Shown piece by piece: positions 41,787-49,819 of a DNA stretch of 64,000 nt. Numbering within the stretch: the stretch's first letter is position 1; the number at the start of each line of letters is the position of its first letter. The notes beneath the pieces were generated by a model. The model searched no databases. It was given only the letters and a program-made list of their open reading frames with translations, and was not told where the DNA came from. Both the position numbers and the translations under genes were made by a program. Location of the stretch: the NCBI RefSeq assembly GCF_947331435.1, contig NZ_CAMZOF010000016.1:16587-80586 (forward strand), given 5' to 3'. Origin of the DNA: Pelagibius sp. Alg239-R121 (GTDB taxonomy: Bacteria > Pseudomonadota > Alphaproteobacteria > Kiloniellales > Kiloniellaceae).

Positions 41787-43298
41787 ATGCTGAAGAAGAT
41801 GGAGCAACAACAACCAACTGGACTTGAAGTCCGGCCGGGATTTGCAAGGCGCACGGAAGCTTTTCCTGAACTGGTCAGTCAGGCCCAGGCTTACGAGGCT
41901 GATCCTGATCTGACCAAGGATGCTCTTTACCGGGCGGTCTCCTTGGGGCTTGCCGGGGTTCTGAGCGATAAGGAGCACCGTTTTCTCTGCATCGCTGTCT
42001 CGATGCTGAACCGACGCTCCCTGGAGCGGGGCTTGCCGCATTGTTATTTGGGCGGGTACCTCTTCTGTCAGGCCCTGGGCGGGATCTCTATGAGCACCCT
42101 GAGCCGAATCAAGCGTAGCCTGGAAGCCAAGGGGCTGATAATCCGCCACTACGACAAGCGGAATCGTCCCTTGGAAAAGGCCTCGATCGACCTGCGGCCG
42201 CTGTTACAGCGCCTGGAGGAGTTTCAGGAGCGTGCCGAGTTGCTGTTTGAGGCGAGCCGTGCGCGGTTCGAGGAAGCACAGACGATCGACGTGCATGATT
42301 ATGAGGGCAATGATGAAATGGCAGGGTGTCACCTCTGCCACCCTAACAGTCCTAGTCCTAACCTGATTCCTTCTACTGTACAGACAAATGCGGAATCGCA
42401 GCCTTCGGCAGCGATATCCAAATCTGCAGAGGATCAGCCTACGGCCGATCCAGGTGGCAAGAACCCACCTACAGCGATCCAATCGGGGAACATTGACAGA
42501 AACCAACATTGCTCTCCAAAGGAGACCAGTGATTTTTGGCGGCGCCGTGGACAACTCAGCAAAGGTCTGAGCACGAAGGCCCGTTCTGAGCTGCTGGAAG
42601 CCCATAGGCTCTCTCCAACCCTCTCCAACTATCTTGATGCCGCAGATATCGAAAAGGGCGAACTCAAGCGTGTCTACGAGGCCTGCCTTGAGGTGATCCA
42701 GGCTCACTTCAACCCGCAGCGCAACACCGATATGACCTTCAAATGGGCGGTTGGAAAGTTTGGCTGGAGAGCCGTCCTGATCCTCGTTTGCGCCCTCGAG
42801 GACCCTTCCGTCCGATCGCCGGAGAAATGGTTCGGATGGGCCGCGACCAGAATGCCCAAAACCGCCGATCTCAGCGATAATTTGCGGAGAATAGCTTGCC
42901 ATCTCGATGCGCCGGAAACCGTTCCGGACAATGCTGAAGACGATTGCTCCCCACTTGCGGGCAATCCTACGTCGCCGGGATCCAGCGTTGCCGGAAATGA
43001 CGAGACTGAAGCGTTTGCACCCACGGCCGGAAGTGAGCCGGGCGGGCTGATGGAACGGGCCAAGGCACTGCTGGTCGAAAAGGGCCTGGTCAAACCCGCC
43101 GAGATCGCCGCTTGGTTCGGCGAGATTACAATCGCCAACGTGACGCGAGACCGCGTTCAGCTTAGTGCGCCCAGCCTCTTCCTGGCGAACTGGATCAAAG
43201 ACAATTACAGCGATGAACTAACGGAGGTCTTTACGGCCTTGCTGGAGCGGCCTGTGACGCCGCGTATCGCTGTGGCGCAGAAGCCAAAAGTTCATTGA
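41787..43298 (+). CDS. RepC-like winged-helix protein with DnaA domain-I-like tail
   Basis: A 503-residue protein. Residues 30-130 look like a RepC-type DNA-binding domain (LYRAVSLGLAGVLSDKEHRF; GYLFCQALGGISMSTLSRIK; SLEAKGLIIRHYDKRNRP). A low-complexity linker follows. The last 80 residues (AAWFGEITIANVTRDRVQLS, then FLANWIKDNYSDELTEVF) resemble DnaA N-terminal domain I, which recruits the replicative helicase. The frame is open back to an ATG at 41667 with AGGGAAG upstream, but the first 40 residues there look non-native. It may be a second replication protein or a replication regulator. Confidence 0.65.
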   Translation: MLKKMEQQQPTGLEVRPGFARRTEAFPELVSQAQAYEADPDLTKDALYRAVSLGLAGVLSDKEHRFLCIAVSMLNRRSLERGLPHCYLGGYLFCQALGGISMSTLSRIKRSLEAKGLIIRHYDKRNRPLEKASIDLRPLLQRLEEFQERAELLFEASRARFEEAQTIDVHDYEGNDEMAGCHLCHPNSPSPNLIPSTVQTNAESQPSAAISKSAEDQPTADPGGKNPPTAIQSGNIDRNQHCSPKETSDFWRRRGQLSKGLSTKARSELLEAHRLSPTLSNYLDAADIEKGELKRVYEACLEVIQAHFNPQRNTDMTFKWAVGKFGWRAVLILVCALEDPSVRSPEKWFGWAATRMPKTADLSDNLRRIACHLDAPETVPDNAEDDCSPLAGNPTSPGSSVAGNDETEAFAPTAGSEPGGLMERAKALLVEKGLVKPAEIAAWFGEITIANVTRDRVQLSAPSLFLANWIKDNYSDELTEVFTALLERPVTPRIAVAQKPKVH

Positions 43299-43301
43299 GG
43301 A

Positions 43302-43508
43302 ATGACGCTGATACATCCTCCAGGTCTGATAGAAACTTTCATTAAACCGGATCCGTTTTTCAGACTTCTGGTCGCGGGACTGACCACTGTTCTAGCCGTT
43401 GGTTACCACCTTCTCCACTCTGGTCGGGCACAGAAGCGACGTTTGGATAAAGCTCTGGTGTGCCGCGAAGGGGCGTTGAATATGCCGGTTCCGCTTCACA
43501 GATATTAG
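43302..43508 (+). CDS. Possible small membrane protein, 68 aa
   Basis: The ATG lies 3 bp after the Rep-like stop with TGAGGA just upstream. One hydrophobic segment (FFRLLVAGLTTVLAVGYHLL) and a basic tail. The support is weak. Confidence 0.4.
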   Translation: MTLIHPPGLIETFIKPDPFFRLLVAGLTTVLAVGYHLLHSGRAQKRRLDKALVCREGALNMPVPLHRY

Positions 43509-43581
43509 AACCCAAGGAGTTTTTTTATGCTCTAGGATATCACCCTGGTTATGTTCAATTTTACACGGGAAAAAATGACAA

Positions 43582-44244
43582 GTGCCGGGTCCAATGCTGA
43601 ATTTCAACGGCCTCAATGCAATTTTTCACGCCGCACGGCGCCGACAAGAGTCGACTATTGCTTTCGAGCTTAAACAAGGCATTGGTCAATTTGTCTTTAT
43701 GATGTTTTTTGCCGATGAAGACGATGACGCTTCGCGGGATCATCTACACCTGCTACTTCGCCGAACCGGCGTTATGCACACACTCAAAATGTATGGAAGC
43801 CGGTGGAAAGGGGAATTCAATCTCTTCCACAGTGCTCTGCTCAAACTAGAGAACGATGTAAAGGCGGAGCTAGGTATACAAGGAGGCAGCACAGCATTTG
43901 ACAGCGTAAAATTTTTCACTGAACTCAACGCTCGGGTGCCTCAAACTCTTCCGCTCGTGCGAAGCATCCCTGTTGTAAGAGAAAATCGCGAAGCAATTAA
44001 AAGGCTGAGAAAGATCGTGGACGAAGCCACGAAGGTTTATTTGATTGGCCCTCAACATTTGCCGGAAGGTAAGGCTCCTCGTGAAAAGACATTGCGTAAG
44101 CTCTATCTGCACATTGATGCGCCGCCGACTCAACTCACCGAATTTATCACCCTCCTAAAACAACGAAATATGACAGTTAGTTGGACAGACAACCCGGCTC
44201 GGCATCGACCGAACCTCGCTGAGCACAAGGTGTTAAGGTCGTAA
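43582..44244 (+). CDS. Hypothetical protein, 220 aa
   Basis: A soluble protein of unknown family. Helical N-terminal half (HAARRRQESTIAFELKQGIG; DHLHLLLRRTGVMHTLKMYG) and a more mixed C-terminal half (KVYLIGPQHLPEGKAPREK). The ribosome site is unclear; a start at the second Met (residue 5) is possible. Confidence 0.6.
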   Translation: MPGPMLNFNGLNAIFHAARRRQESTIAFELKQGIGQFVFMMFFADEDDDASRDHLHLLLRRTGVMHTLKMYGSRWKGEFNLFHSALLKLENDVKAELGIQGGSTAFDSVKFFTELNARVPQTLPLVRSIPVVRENREAIKRLRKIVDEATKVYLIGPQHLPEGKAPREKTLRKLYLHIDAPPTQLTEFITLLKQRNMTVSWTDNPARHRPNLAEHKVLRS

Positions 44245-44344
44245 GATGATCGGCGCGCATAGCAGCAGCTGCAGCAATCGGTACTTGAAGTCTCCCTGAT
44301 ATTAGGAGACTGTGCCCCCACAGTGCTAAAAAGAAGCGCTGGGG

Positions 44345-44554
44345 GTGTCGAAACCCTTCACAAAGCTCGGCTTTGAGGCCGGGCAGCGCTTGCTGGTCCA
44401 GGGCCTTGGCCTAAAGGCAGCGCACCTGTTGCTTTGTGCAGGTTTCGACTGCCCGGCCACCAGCCGGGATGCCCCATCAGGAACAGATAACTTCACAGCC
44501 GGTTCCATCGGAACCGGTGTGGAAGACGGGCAAAACGACGCGGGCAAGGTATGA
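44345..44554 (+). CDS. Possible small protein coupled to the XRE gene, 69 aa
   Basis: A GTG-started frame whose stop overlaps the XRE start as ATGA, which argues for translation. The sequence (FEAGQRLLVQGLGLKAAHLL) is not recognisable. A perfect 8-bp hairpin (CCGGTTCC/GGAACCGG, 44499-44517) lies within it, so the region may instead be a regulatory leader. Confidence 0.35.
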   Translation: MSKPFTKLGFEAGQRLLVQGLGLKAAHLLLCAGFDCPATSRDAPSGTDNFTAGSIGTGVEDGQNDAGKV

Positions 44555-44934
44555 CACGCGGAATGAAGGCTGAAGCCGAACGGCATCGGCAACTCGGTGA
44601 AAAAATCCAGACGGTGCGCCGTCATAGCGGTAAGACACTGCAGGATAGTGCGGAAACTGTTGGTGTTTCCTTTCAGCAGTTTCAACGCTATGAGCACGGC
44701 CTCAATGCGATTTCCGCTGTGCGCCTGAAAGCGCTTGCGGAAAAATACGGGGTGACTCTGGAAGAGTTTTTCGATCCCGATAAGATTCCGTTTTTCAGAC
44801 CACAATCCGGCACAAGGATATTGGGTCAGTCAGTTAAGCTTTGCAGAGCATTTGAGCGGATCGACAACAGCGACGTTCAAAAAGCGGTCTATCATCTGAT
44901 TCTTGCGGCATCCGGTTCGCAGGATAAGCCATGA
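44551..44934 (+). CDS. XRE-family transcriptional regulator, 127 aa
   Basis: A helix-turn-helix of the Cro/C1 type (IQTVRRHSGKTLQDSAETVG, SFQQFQRYEHGLNAISAVRL, KALAEKYGVTLEEFF), followed by a short helical C-terminal region. It overlaps the next gene by 4 bp. Confidence 0.82.
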   Translation: MTRGMKAEAERHRQLGEKIQTVRRHSGKTLQDSAETVGVSFQQFQRYEHGLNAISAVRLKALAEKYGVTLEEFFDPDKIPFFRPQSGTRILGQSVKLCRAFERIDNSDVQKAVYHLILAASGSQDKP

Positions 44935-45158
44935 AAAAACGTAGCGAGCTGGCCCGCCTGAGCTACCGGAAAATAACCAGTCCCGTGCTGGTGGCTCGGA
45001 CAACCGCCGAATTTTTTTCTTATCCGCAAAGTGTATTGCGCAAACGTATCCTTCGCGCCTGGGCCGAGCACGACCATGAAGCTGTCGTTTTCTTTAGCTC
45101 TTCGCTGCGGTTGCTGATTGCTGGAGAACAGCGTGGCAGTGACGAATCACAGGGATAG
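44931..45158 (+). CDS. Small basic protein cotranscribed with the XRE regulator, 75 aa
   Basis: It overlaps the XRE stop by 4 bp. A basic protein (KKRSELARLSYRKITSPVLV; SVLRKRILRAWAEHDHEAVV) of unknown family. The pair resembles regulator/partner or toxin-antitoxin-sized modules, but no toxin motif is visible. Confidence 0.55.
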   Translation: MKKRSELARLSYRKITSPVLVARTTAEFFSYPQSVLRKRILRAWAEHDHEAVVFFSSSLRLLIAGEQRGSDESQG

Positions 45159-45315
45159 GGTCTGCTTCTCCAGTTACCTGCGTTGACCGTAGCGAAGCGG
45201 AGCAGAATTGGGCGGGCTGTCTCTGAGACCTTGTTTTCTCGCCTCTAGCGCGTCGCTAAATGTGAGAGGTTGGACGATCTAACTATAACTTTTGTTCGGG
45301 ATATCGCCCAATTGG

Positions 45316-45600
45316 TTATTGATAAGCCGATCCGTTTTTTTCGACATTCCATTTAACGAAGCCGATGAATGACCCGTCTGGCGTTTCGGGGGTGGTGTTT
45401 TTTATGCGGAGCATGTTGCGCCACTCTGTCTCTAAAAAGTGGATATCATAGCCGTTGCTGAACCTTCGTGCGGTCTCATAGGTTTGATCTCTTAGAAAAA
45501 TCTTATCGACCTCTGAAGGCTTTTCCAGCTCCTTGGGCATAGTATTTCGATTGATGAAAATCACCTGATCTGTATCAGCTAGATATTTCACCGCATAGTC
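45316..45600 (-). pseudogene. Truncated second replication initiator (RPA-type) gene
   Basis: This frame encodes only the C-terminal end of a RepA like the one at 47408: KIFLRDQTYETARRFSNGYD-IHFLETEWRN parallels MIFLKSETFETARTFAAGYD-LHFLEREWRN, and both end in FIGxVKxxVEKxGSA. The frame stays open through DYAVKY up to base 45600, exactly where the transposon-like element begins. The N-terminal part is missing on the far side of the element. Confidence 0.8.
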
Positions 45601-45639
45601 GGGATCTGATGCCGGACAGTGCAGAATCCTACGCTAACG
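45601..45639 (+). repeat. Left terminal inverted repeat of the mer element
   Basis: The outer base is 45601. It matches the right repeat at 38 of 39 positions (A instead of G at position 4). A further four bases outside (TAGT) also match the right flank in inverted form. Confidence 0.85.
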
Positions 45640-45854
45640 ACGTTTCAGCTTTAGATTTTGCAACCGTCTGAGACATCTTGATTATGGGATGGGAAAAGAC
45701 ACCAAAAATCTCGCAGCAACACACCACTCTGGAGGTGTTTCTCAAACGAACGTTTGAGATAGCCGCCATTCATCGCGCATGGGGCCAACTAACACATCGC
45801 GGACGCAACGGACATCGATCGAACGTCGGCTTTTGCAAGATTTTGAAGCCTAAT

Positions 45855-46085
45855 TCACGCCTCGCCGCAGCAATCGTCGCCTGCCTGGATTGGTGGGCAG
45901 GGCACCGTCGCGTAGGAACAGTACACGCAGCAGTCGCCCGGTACCGGTTTCAGAACCGTCTTGCAGCCCTTGCAGTCATAGAACCACTGACAGACATCGG
46001 TAGGCATGGTCTCAATTTCGACATGCCCGCATTCGGGACATGTTATCGTCGATTGAAGGATTACTGGGTCCTGCTGCGCTTCCAT
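45855..46085 (-). CDS. GDCC-type mercury-operon accessory protein
   Basis: A 76-residue Cys-rich protein with ITCPECGH and GDCCVYCSYATVPCPP, the signature of small GDCC proteins found in mer operons, which probably bind metal. It overlaps merF by 25 bp and is the last gene of the minus-strand operon. Confidence 0.82.
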   Translation of the reverse strand: MEAQQDPVILQSTITCPECGHVEIETMPTDVCQWFYDCKGCKTVLKPVPGDCCVYCSYATVPCPPIQAGDDCCGEA

Positions 46086-46264
46086 AAGGCGTATCCCGTG
46101 ATGACCAAGAAGATTGCGAGTGCGGGAAGAAGGACGATATCGAGATAGCCGATCAGCGCCGACAGGCCGATTGCACCGAGCAATACGACCAACACCGGCG
46201 TAAAGCAGCAGATCGCAGCGATAATCGAGCCAATGATCCCGATCTGTAACAGGCGATCCTTCAT
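46061..46264 (-). CDS. merF: Mercury transporter MerF
   Basis: A 67-residue two-helix membrane protein. It contains IIAAICCFTPVLVVLLGAIG with the vicinal Cys pair that passes Hg(II) inward, then LIGYLDIVLLPALAIFLV. Length and motifs match MerF. The start overlaps the merT stop as ATGA. Confidence 0.9.
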   Translation of the reverse strand: MKDRLLQIGIIGSIIAAICCFTPVLVVLLGAIGLSALIGYLDIVLLPALAIFLVITGYALWKRSRTQ

Positions 46265-46650
46265 CGTCTCTCCACCCAATATGTCCACATCGCGCGCGTT
46301 GCGTCCTGTTCCCAAAGCGGAGCTGTTACGGCTACCAAGAACAGGACTGAGCAAACGGTTGCGAGGATGACTGCGGCTCTCTTCCGCCTGACGCACCGTT
46401 TCCGACGCAGGATCAAGCTCGCCCATGCCAGGACCAACACACCGCCGATGCCGGCCAAAATGATCGACCTGTAGACCACGAAAGGCCCAAGAAGCGTCAG
46501 CCAGGTCCCGCCTAACCCGAGAATGGACAATCCGATTGGCAGGACACAGCAAGACGCCGAAAGCACCGCTAAAATGGACGCAAGCCCGAGCGCAGGTGCT
46601 GTCCACACCGGCTCTGACGGGCGATCTTCGATTTGCCTAACAGGACGCAT
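46261..46650 (-). CDS. merT: Mercury transporter MerT
   Basis: A 129-residue three-helix protein with the first-helix Cys pair (AVLSASCCVLPIGLSILG) and a later cysteine loop (RRKRCVRRKR). I chose the ATG at 46650 over 46665 because the operon promoter -10 box (46657-46662) lies between the two. The message then starts at or next to the ATG. No merP or merA is present, so imported Hg(II) would have to be reduced by an enzyme encoded elsewhere. Confidence 0.85.
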   Translation of the reverse strand: MRPVRQIEDRPSEPVWTAPALGLASILAVLSASCCVLPIGLSILGLGGTWLTLLGPFVVYRSIILAGIGGVLVLAWASLILRRKRCVRRKRAAVILATVCSVLFLVAVTAPLWEQDATRAMWTYWVERR

Positions 46651-46656
46651 AGTGGC

Positions 46657-46687
46657 TACATACATCCTGTAGCCACTACAGGATCAA
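46657..46687 (-). promoter_or_regulatory. MerR-controlled promoter with 19-bp spacer
   Basis: On the minus strand, TTGATC (46687-46682), a 19-bp spacer and TATGTA (46662-46657). The spacer holds the dyad CCTGTAG-TGG-CTACAGG (46666-46682). Overlong 19-bp spacing with a central dyad is the hallmark of MerR-activated promoters. Confidence 0.82.
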
Positions 46688-46693
46688 CAGAAA

Positions 46694-47083
46694 ATGCAGC
46701 ACATCGGCGAAGCCGCAAAACTGAGCGGTGTGAACATCGAGACCATTCGTTATTACGAGCGTGAAGGGATCGTCCCAACTGCTGAGCGAACAGCCTCCGG
46801 CCGACGGCTCTACGACGATGCGGCGATTGCCCGACTTCGCTTCGTTCGCCGGTGCCGCGATCTGGGTTTCCCAATCGCCGACATCCGGACATTGCTCGGT
46901 CTGTCGAGTAATGCGTCGAAGCCCTGCAGCGAAGTCAAAGAGATTAGCCAACGTCATCTGGACGATGTTCGCGCTCGACTATCGGACCTGCAAAACCTCG
47001 AAGCCGCACTCGTCGATCTTGTTCATGAATGCGCGAGCGCACGCTCGGAGTGCCCGGCCCTGAAACAACTGTTCGCCGACTAG
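46694..47083 (+). CDS. merR: Mercury-responsive regulator MerR
   Basis: A 129-residue MerR. N-terminal winged helix (IGEAAKLSGVNIETIRYYER), the GRRLYDD wing, a dimerisation helix, and three cysteines in the Hg(II)-binding positions (KPCSEV; ECASARSECP). It is divergent from merT across the dyad. Confidence 0.92.
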   Translation: MQHIGEAAKLSGVNIETIRYYEREGIVPTAERTASGRRLYDDAAIARLRFVRRCRDLGFPIADIRTLLGLSSNASKPCSEVKEISQRHLDDVRARLSDLQNLEAALVDLVHECASARSECPALKQLFAD

Positions 47084-47200
47084 TTTGTTTAGTACGGGGA
47101 ACTGAATGCTGCCCTTCACGGCAACCCGTCAAATGTCGTAGAAGGGCTCATTCCGGCCATTCGCCACGATCCGCACGAACGGCAGCAATGAAGAAACCCC

Positions 47201-47239
47201 CGTTAGCGTAGGATTCTGCACTGTCCGGCATCAGACCCC
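47201..47239 (-). repeat. Right terminal inverted repeat of the mer element
   Basis: It reads CGTTAGCGTAGG to the outer end CAGACCCC. It is the inverted match of the left repeat with one difference. Confidence 0.85.
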
Positions 47240-47372
47240 AACTACTCGCTGAATCCGCGCGCCGGCGATCGCCGCTGCGTCTGACGCTGTTCGTTGGCAG
47301 CTGGACCGTCAATCAGTGCTGAGCTGGACGAGAGAGGCCGAGAACCGTGCAGAAACTGGTGAGAATCACGCT

Positions 47373-47413
47373 TTAAACCGGTTCAGCCGGTTCCGGCGGA
47401 TCAATCACTAGCG
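47373..47413 (-). pseudogene. SRAP gene 3' remnant downstream of repA
   Basis: Read on the minus strand, LVIDPPEPAEPV-stop nearly matches the end of the intact SRAP protein (LVIDPPKPVEPA-stop, gene at 49163). The flanking GAGAATCACGC after the stop also matches. Only the last 12 codons remain, fused to the repA stop region. It marks an old recombination joint. Confidence 0.7.
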
Positions 47414-48478
47414 TGCCGACCCATGCTTTTCGACGTAGTACTTCACGTATCCGATAAACGCGCCATCAGGCTTTTCCGGCATGGCTTTCTTCTGCGTCAT
47501 CATGTTGCGCCATTCGCGTTCTAGGAAATGCAGATCATAACCAGCCGCAAACGTTCGGGCAGTTTCGAATGTTTCTGACTTGAGAAAGATCATATCGATT
47601 TGGCTGGTGTTCGTTGTCTCAGTATAGATTTCCGTGAAAGAATCACGCGGGCGGACTTTCACCAGATCGCCATTCAGCTCAAAGGTATAATCTGGAATAT
47701 GCCCGTGCTTTTTATTGTCCTCGATGATTTTTGTTAGCATCCGGCGAAACTCTTTTAATGATGAGGTGGAGCCTGTGCGCTCATGCATCGTTTTTAGAGT
47801 AAAATGCCAATAGGTGTTCTGGCCGCACCATTTGCGGGCCAGCTCGTATAGCCGGCGCTCTAGTGGCTTTCTAAGACGGAAATAGTCTCTGCTGATCGTT
47901 AGTATCTCGCCGCCTTTTTCGTTGATAGCGTCGAACACCCAATCAGAAAGAGTTATTTCGACTTCTTGCATTCGTCCGTCACGTGTTTCCCGCACGATCT
48001 CAGCCGAATCAATGAAGCTAAAGACCTTCCATTGCTCTTTCCCGCCTGTAGTGATGTTCGTTTCGATCTGCGTGCCTTGAAGGCGCTTCAAGGTGTTGCG
48101 AAAATTTCGATAGCCTGGTCCTGTCGTGTCACGGTTCGTGACCTTCATCAAGTCATGCGCGTGAAAGCGCATTGTTTTGGAGATTTTCTGATTCTTGTTT
48201 AGGCGCGCCATACACTGAGAGATGCAATAAATGAGAACATCGCGGTCATGAACAGTTGCCAGCCCAATAGGGGAGGCTTCTAGATTTAAGTAAACGTCGC
48301 CATTGCGGTATTTGCGCGGGGTATGATCAGGTTTGGTCGATAGGGTAAAGAGCGGGTGTTCCATCGGTGCAATGTCGGACTTCGGTGCAGCATCAAAGAT
48401 ATCGCACACGAAAAAATCCGGTTCCGGGTGACGATCCGGGAGGAGGGGAGAGCGCTCTTTTTGATCGTTATCTGTCAT
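47408..48478 (-). CDS. repA: Plasmid replication initiator RepA (RPA family)
   Basis: A 356-residue initiator of the type annotated replication initiator protein A in Alphaproteobacteria. Recognisable segments are EHPLFTLSTKPD, YRNGDVYLNLEASPIGLATV, DRDVLIYCISQCM, FRNTLKRLQGTQIETN and YFRLRKPLERRLYELARKWC. Two winged-helix domains are expected, binding the iterons that lie directly upstream (48506-48728). A C-terminal extension (VEKHGSAR) is shared with the truncated copy at 45316. Confidence 0.88.
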   Translation of the reverse strand: MTDNDQKERSPLLPDRHPEPDFFVCDIFDAAPKSDIAPMEHPLFTLSTKPDHTPRKYRNGDVYLNLEASPIGLATVHDRDVLIYCISQCMARLNKNQKISKTMRFHAHDLMKVTNRDTTGPGYRNFRNTLKRLQGTQIETNITTGGKEQWKVFSFIDSAEIVRETRDGRMQEVEITLSDWVFDAINEKGGEILTISRDYFRLRKPLERRLYELARKWCGQNTYWHFTLKTMHERTGSTSSLKEFRRMLTKIIEDNKKHGHIPDYTFELNGDLVKVRPRDSFTEIYTETTNTSQIDMIFLKSETFETARTFAAGYDLHFLEREWRNMMTQKKAMPEKPDGAFIGYVKYYVEKHGSAR

Positions 48479-48505
48479 TTTGGCGTTTAATCGGCTTGGA
48501 TCATC

Positions 48506-48728
48506 TTCGTGATTTCACACACCAATAGCAATCTTCGTGATTTCACACACCGCGTCAATTGATTCGTGATTTCACACACCAACAGCAATCTTCGTGATTT
48601 CACACACCACGTCAATTGATTCGTGATTTCACACACCATAAAGATTGTGGATAACTTAAGGGCTCATTCGTGATTTCACACACCCACATTCGTGATTTTA
48701 CACACCCAGGTTCGTGATTTCACACACC
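48506..48728. repeat. Replication origin iterons (eight 18-bp direct repeats)
   Basis: The repeat TTCGTGATTTCACACACC begins at 48506, 48534, 48563, 48591, 48620, 48667, 48689 (one C-to-T change) and 48711. The first five are spaced 28-29 bp and the last three 22 bp. A 47-bp step between the groups holds the DnaA box. They lie upstream of repA and should be bound by RepA for replication and autoregulation. Confidence 0.92.
48646..48654 (-). promoter_or_regulatory. Consensus DnaA box in the origin
   Basis: TGTGGATAA on the plus strand is a perfect TTATCCACA on the minus strand. It is placed between the two iteron groups. Host DnaA probably helps opening. Confidence 0.82.
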
Positions 48729-49162
48729 ACGGATCAACAAGAAAGTCTTTTATTAAATATATTTCAATAACTTACAAATTTTCCGGAATCTGCAAACACT
48801 GACTCTAAACACATTTAAAACACTACAGCTTCGCAAGCTCAGCTAAAGCGGAATGCACCGGCATATGCCGGCACATAACCATATTTCAAAGTGCCCTTAC
48901 GGGCACAAAAAGGAATCGAACAGCACAGCTGTCCGATAAGCATTTAAAAAACTCCGCCCTGCGCCCGATTCCGGACACAGCCCGGAACCCAGCCAAACAG
49001 ATTCGTCACCATCAGACTCCAAGTCTGAAAAACCCCACAGGCCGAGAGACCGAGCAATTTGCTTGGCAAGGACAAGCAAGCGGATTTTTTGCAGCACATT
49101 CTTAAAACATCGAGCTAGCGGAGAGAGCATGGGAGCGAGAAGAATCTCGCGAGAATCACGCT
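48729..49162. other. Non-coding origin flank with AT-rich unwinding region
   Basis: Right after the last iteron, 48744-48786 is strongly AT-rich (AGTCTTTTATTAAATATA and onward) and is the likely unwinding element. The rest up to the SRAP stop has no credible gene. It contains small repeats such as GCCCTTACGGGC. Confidence 0.6.
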
Positions 49163-49819
49163 TTAGGCCGGTTCTACCGGTTTCGGCGGATCTATCACCA
49201 GCAGTTCGTCGGAGCTGCTGCCGGCGATCGCGAGCGCTTGGTCGATCGATCCGGAGAGATAACCTTCGATCTCGCCCGGGCCGGGAAGGATCGCCGGCAC
49301 CCGGTGATGAAACTCCCGGAAGCGAGGACCTGGTTCCGTCGTGATGATCGTGAAGCTCAGCAGCTCCAGGTCTTTGTTGTAGTCGTATAGCCCCGCGAGC
49401 ATGACTGGCCCGCCGCCGGCGAGCGTGACACGGTGTTTGGTCTTGCCGCCCTTCGGCCCCGTCGACTCGTAGAAACAAGAAGTCGGTATGACACAGCGTT
49501 GCTTCTCAAGGGCATGCCGGTAGGATTTGGTTTCGCGAACGCCCTCGAGCTTCGCGTTGAAAGTATCGAAAGCCTTCTCTGAAAGTGGCTTGCGCCACCA
49601 GAAGGGAACCAGGCCCCATTGGGCTTCGACAGCCTCACGGACGTCATTGCGGACCCGGATGATCGGTGTTCCGTTCCACTCGCCCGCGGCTTTTGTCTTC
49701 TTGCGCATCGGAAAGCGGTCTTTCCCGCTGAAGAGCGGCAAAGGCTCGTTCGTCGTCAGACGCGCCAGGTCAACGATGTCTGCCCAGGAGAGGTTTGCCG
49801 TATCGAATGAGCCACACAT
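49163..49819 (-). CDS. SRAP-family DNA-protein crosslink protein (YedK/HMCES-like)
   Basis: A 218-residue SRAP protein, which shields abasic sites in single-stranded DNA by covalent attachment through Cys2. MCGSF supplies Cys2, FNAKLEGVRE the Asn, CVIPTSCFYES the Glu, and FREFHHRVPAIL the His. Plasmid copies may protect incoming single strands. Its 3' end has a partial duplicate at 47373. Confidence 0.9.
   Translation of the reverse strand: MCGSFDTANLSWADIVDLARLTTNEPLPLFSGKDRFPMRKKTKAAGEWNGTPIIRVRNDVREAVEAQWGLVPFWWRKPLSEKAFDTFNAKLEGVRETKSYRHALEKQRCVIPTSCFYESTGPKGGKTKHRVTLAGGGPVMLAGLYDYNKDLELLSFTIITTEPGPRFREFHHRVPAILPGPGEIEGYLSGSIDQALAIAGSSSDELLVIDPPKPVEPA

Larger units (their letters stand above)
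45601..47239. mobile_element. Transposase-less Tn3-family-like element carrying mer genes
   Basis: A 1,639-bp unit bounded by 39-bp terminal inverted repeats that differ at one base. The ends begin GGGRTCTGATGCC and finish CCTACGCTAACG, in the style of Tn3-family ends (GGGG...TAA). It contains merR, merT, merF and a GDCC gene but no transposase or resolvase, so it can move only with help in trans. No 5-bp target duplication is seen; the left flank is a broken rep gene. Confidence 0.8.

Noticed and set aside
48506..48728. Direct repeats considered as a CRISPR array
   Set aside because: The 18-bp units have spacers of 4-29 bp that are not unique CRISPR-like spacers. A DnaA box lies among them and repA is adjacent, so they are iterons.
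48897..49478. Minus-strand frame of 193 codons overlapping SRAP
   Set aside because: It is a shadow of the SRAP gene in another frame, with a low-complexity basic product.
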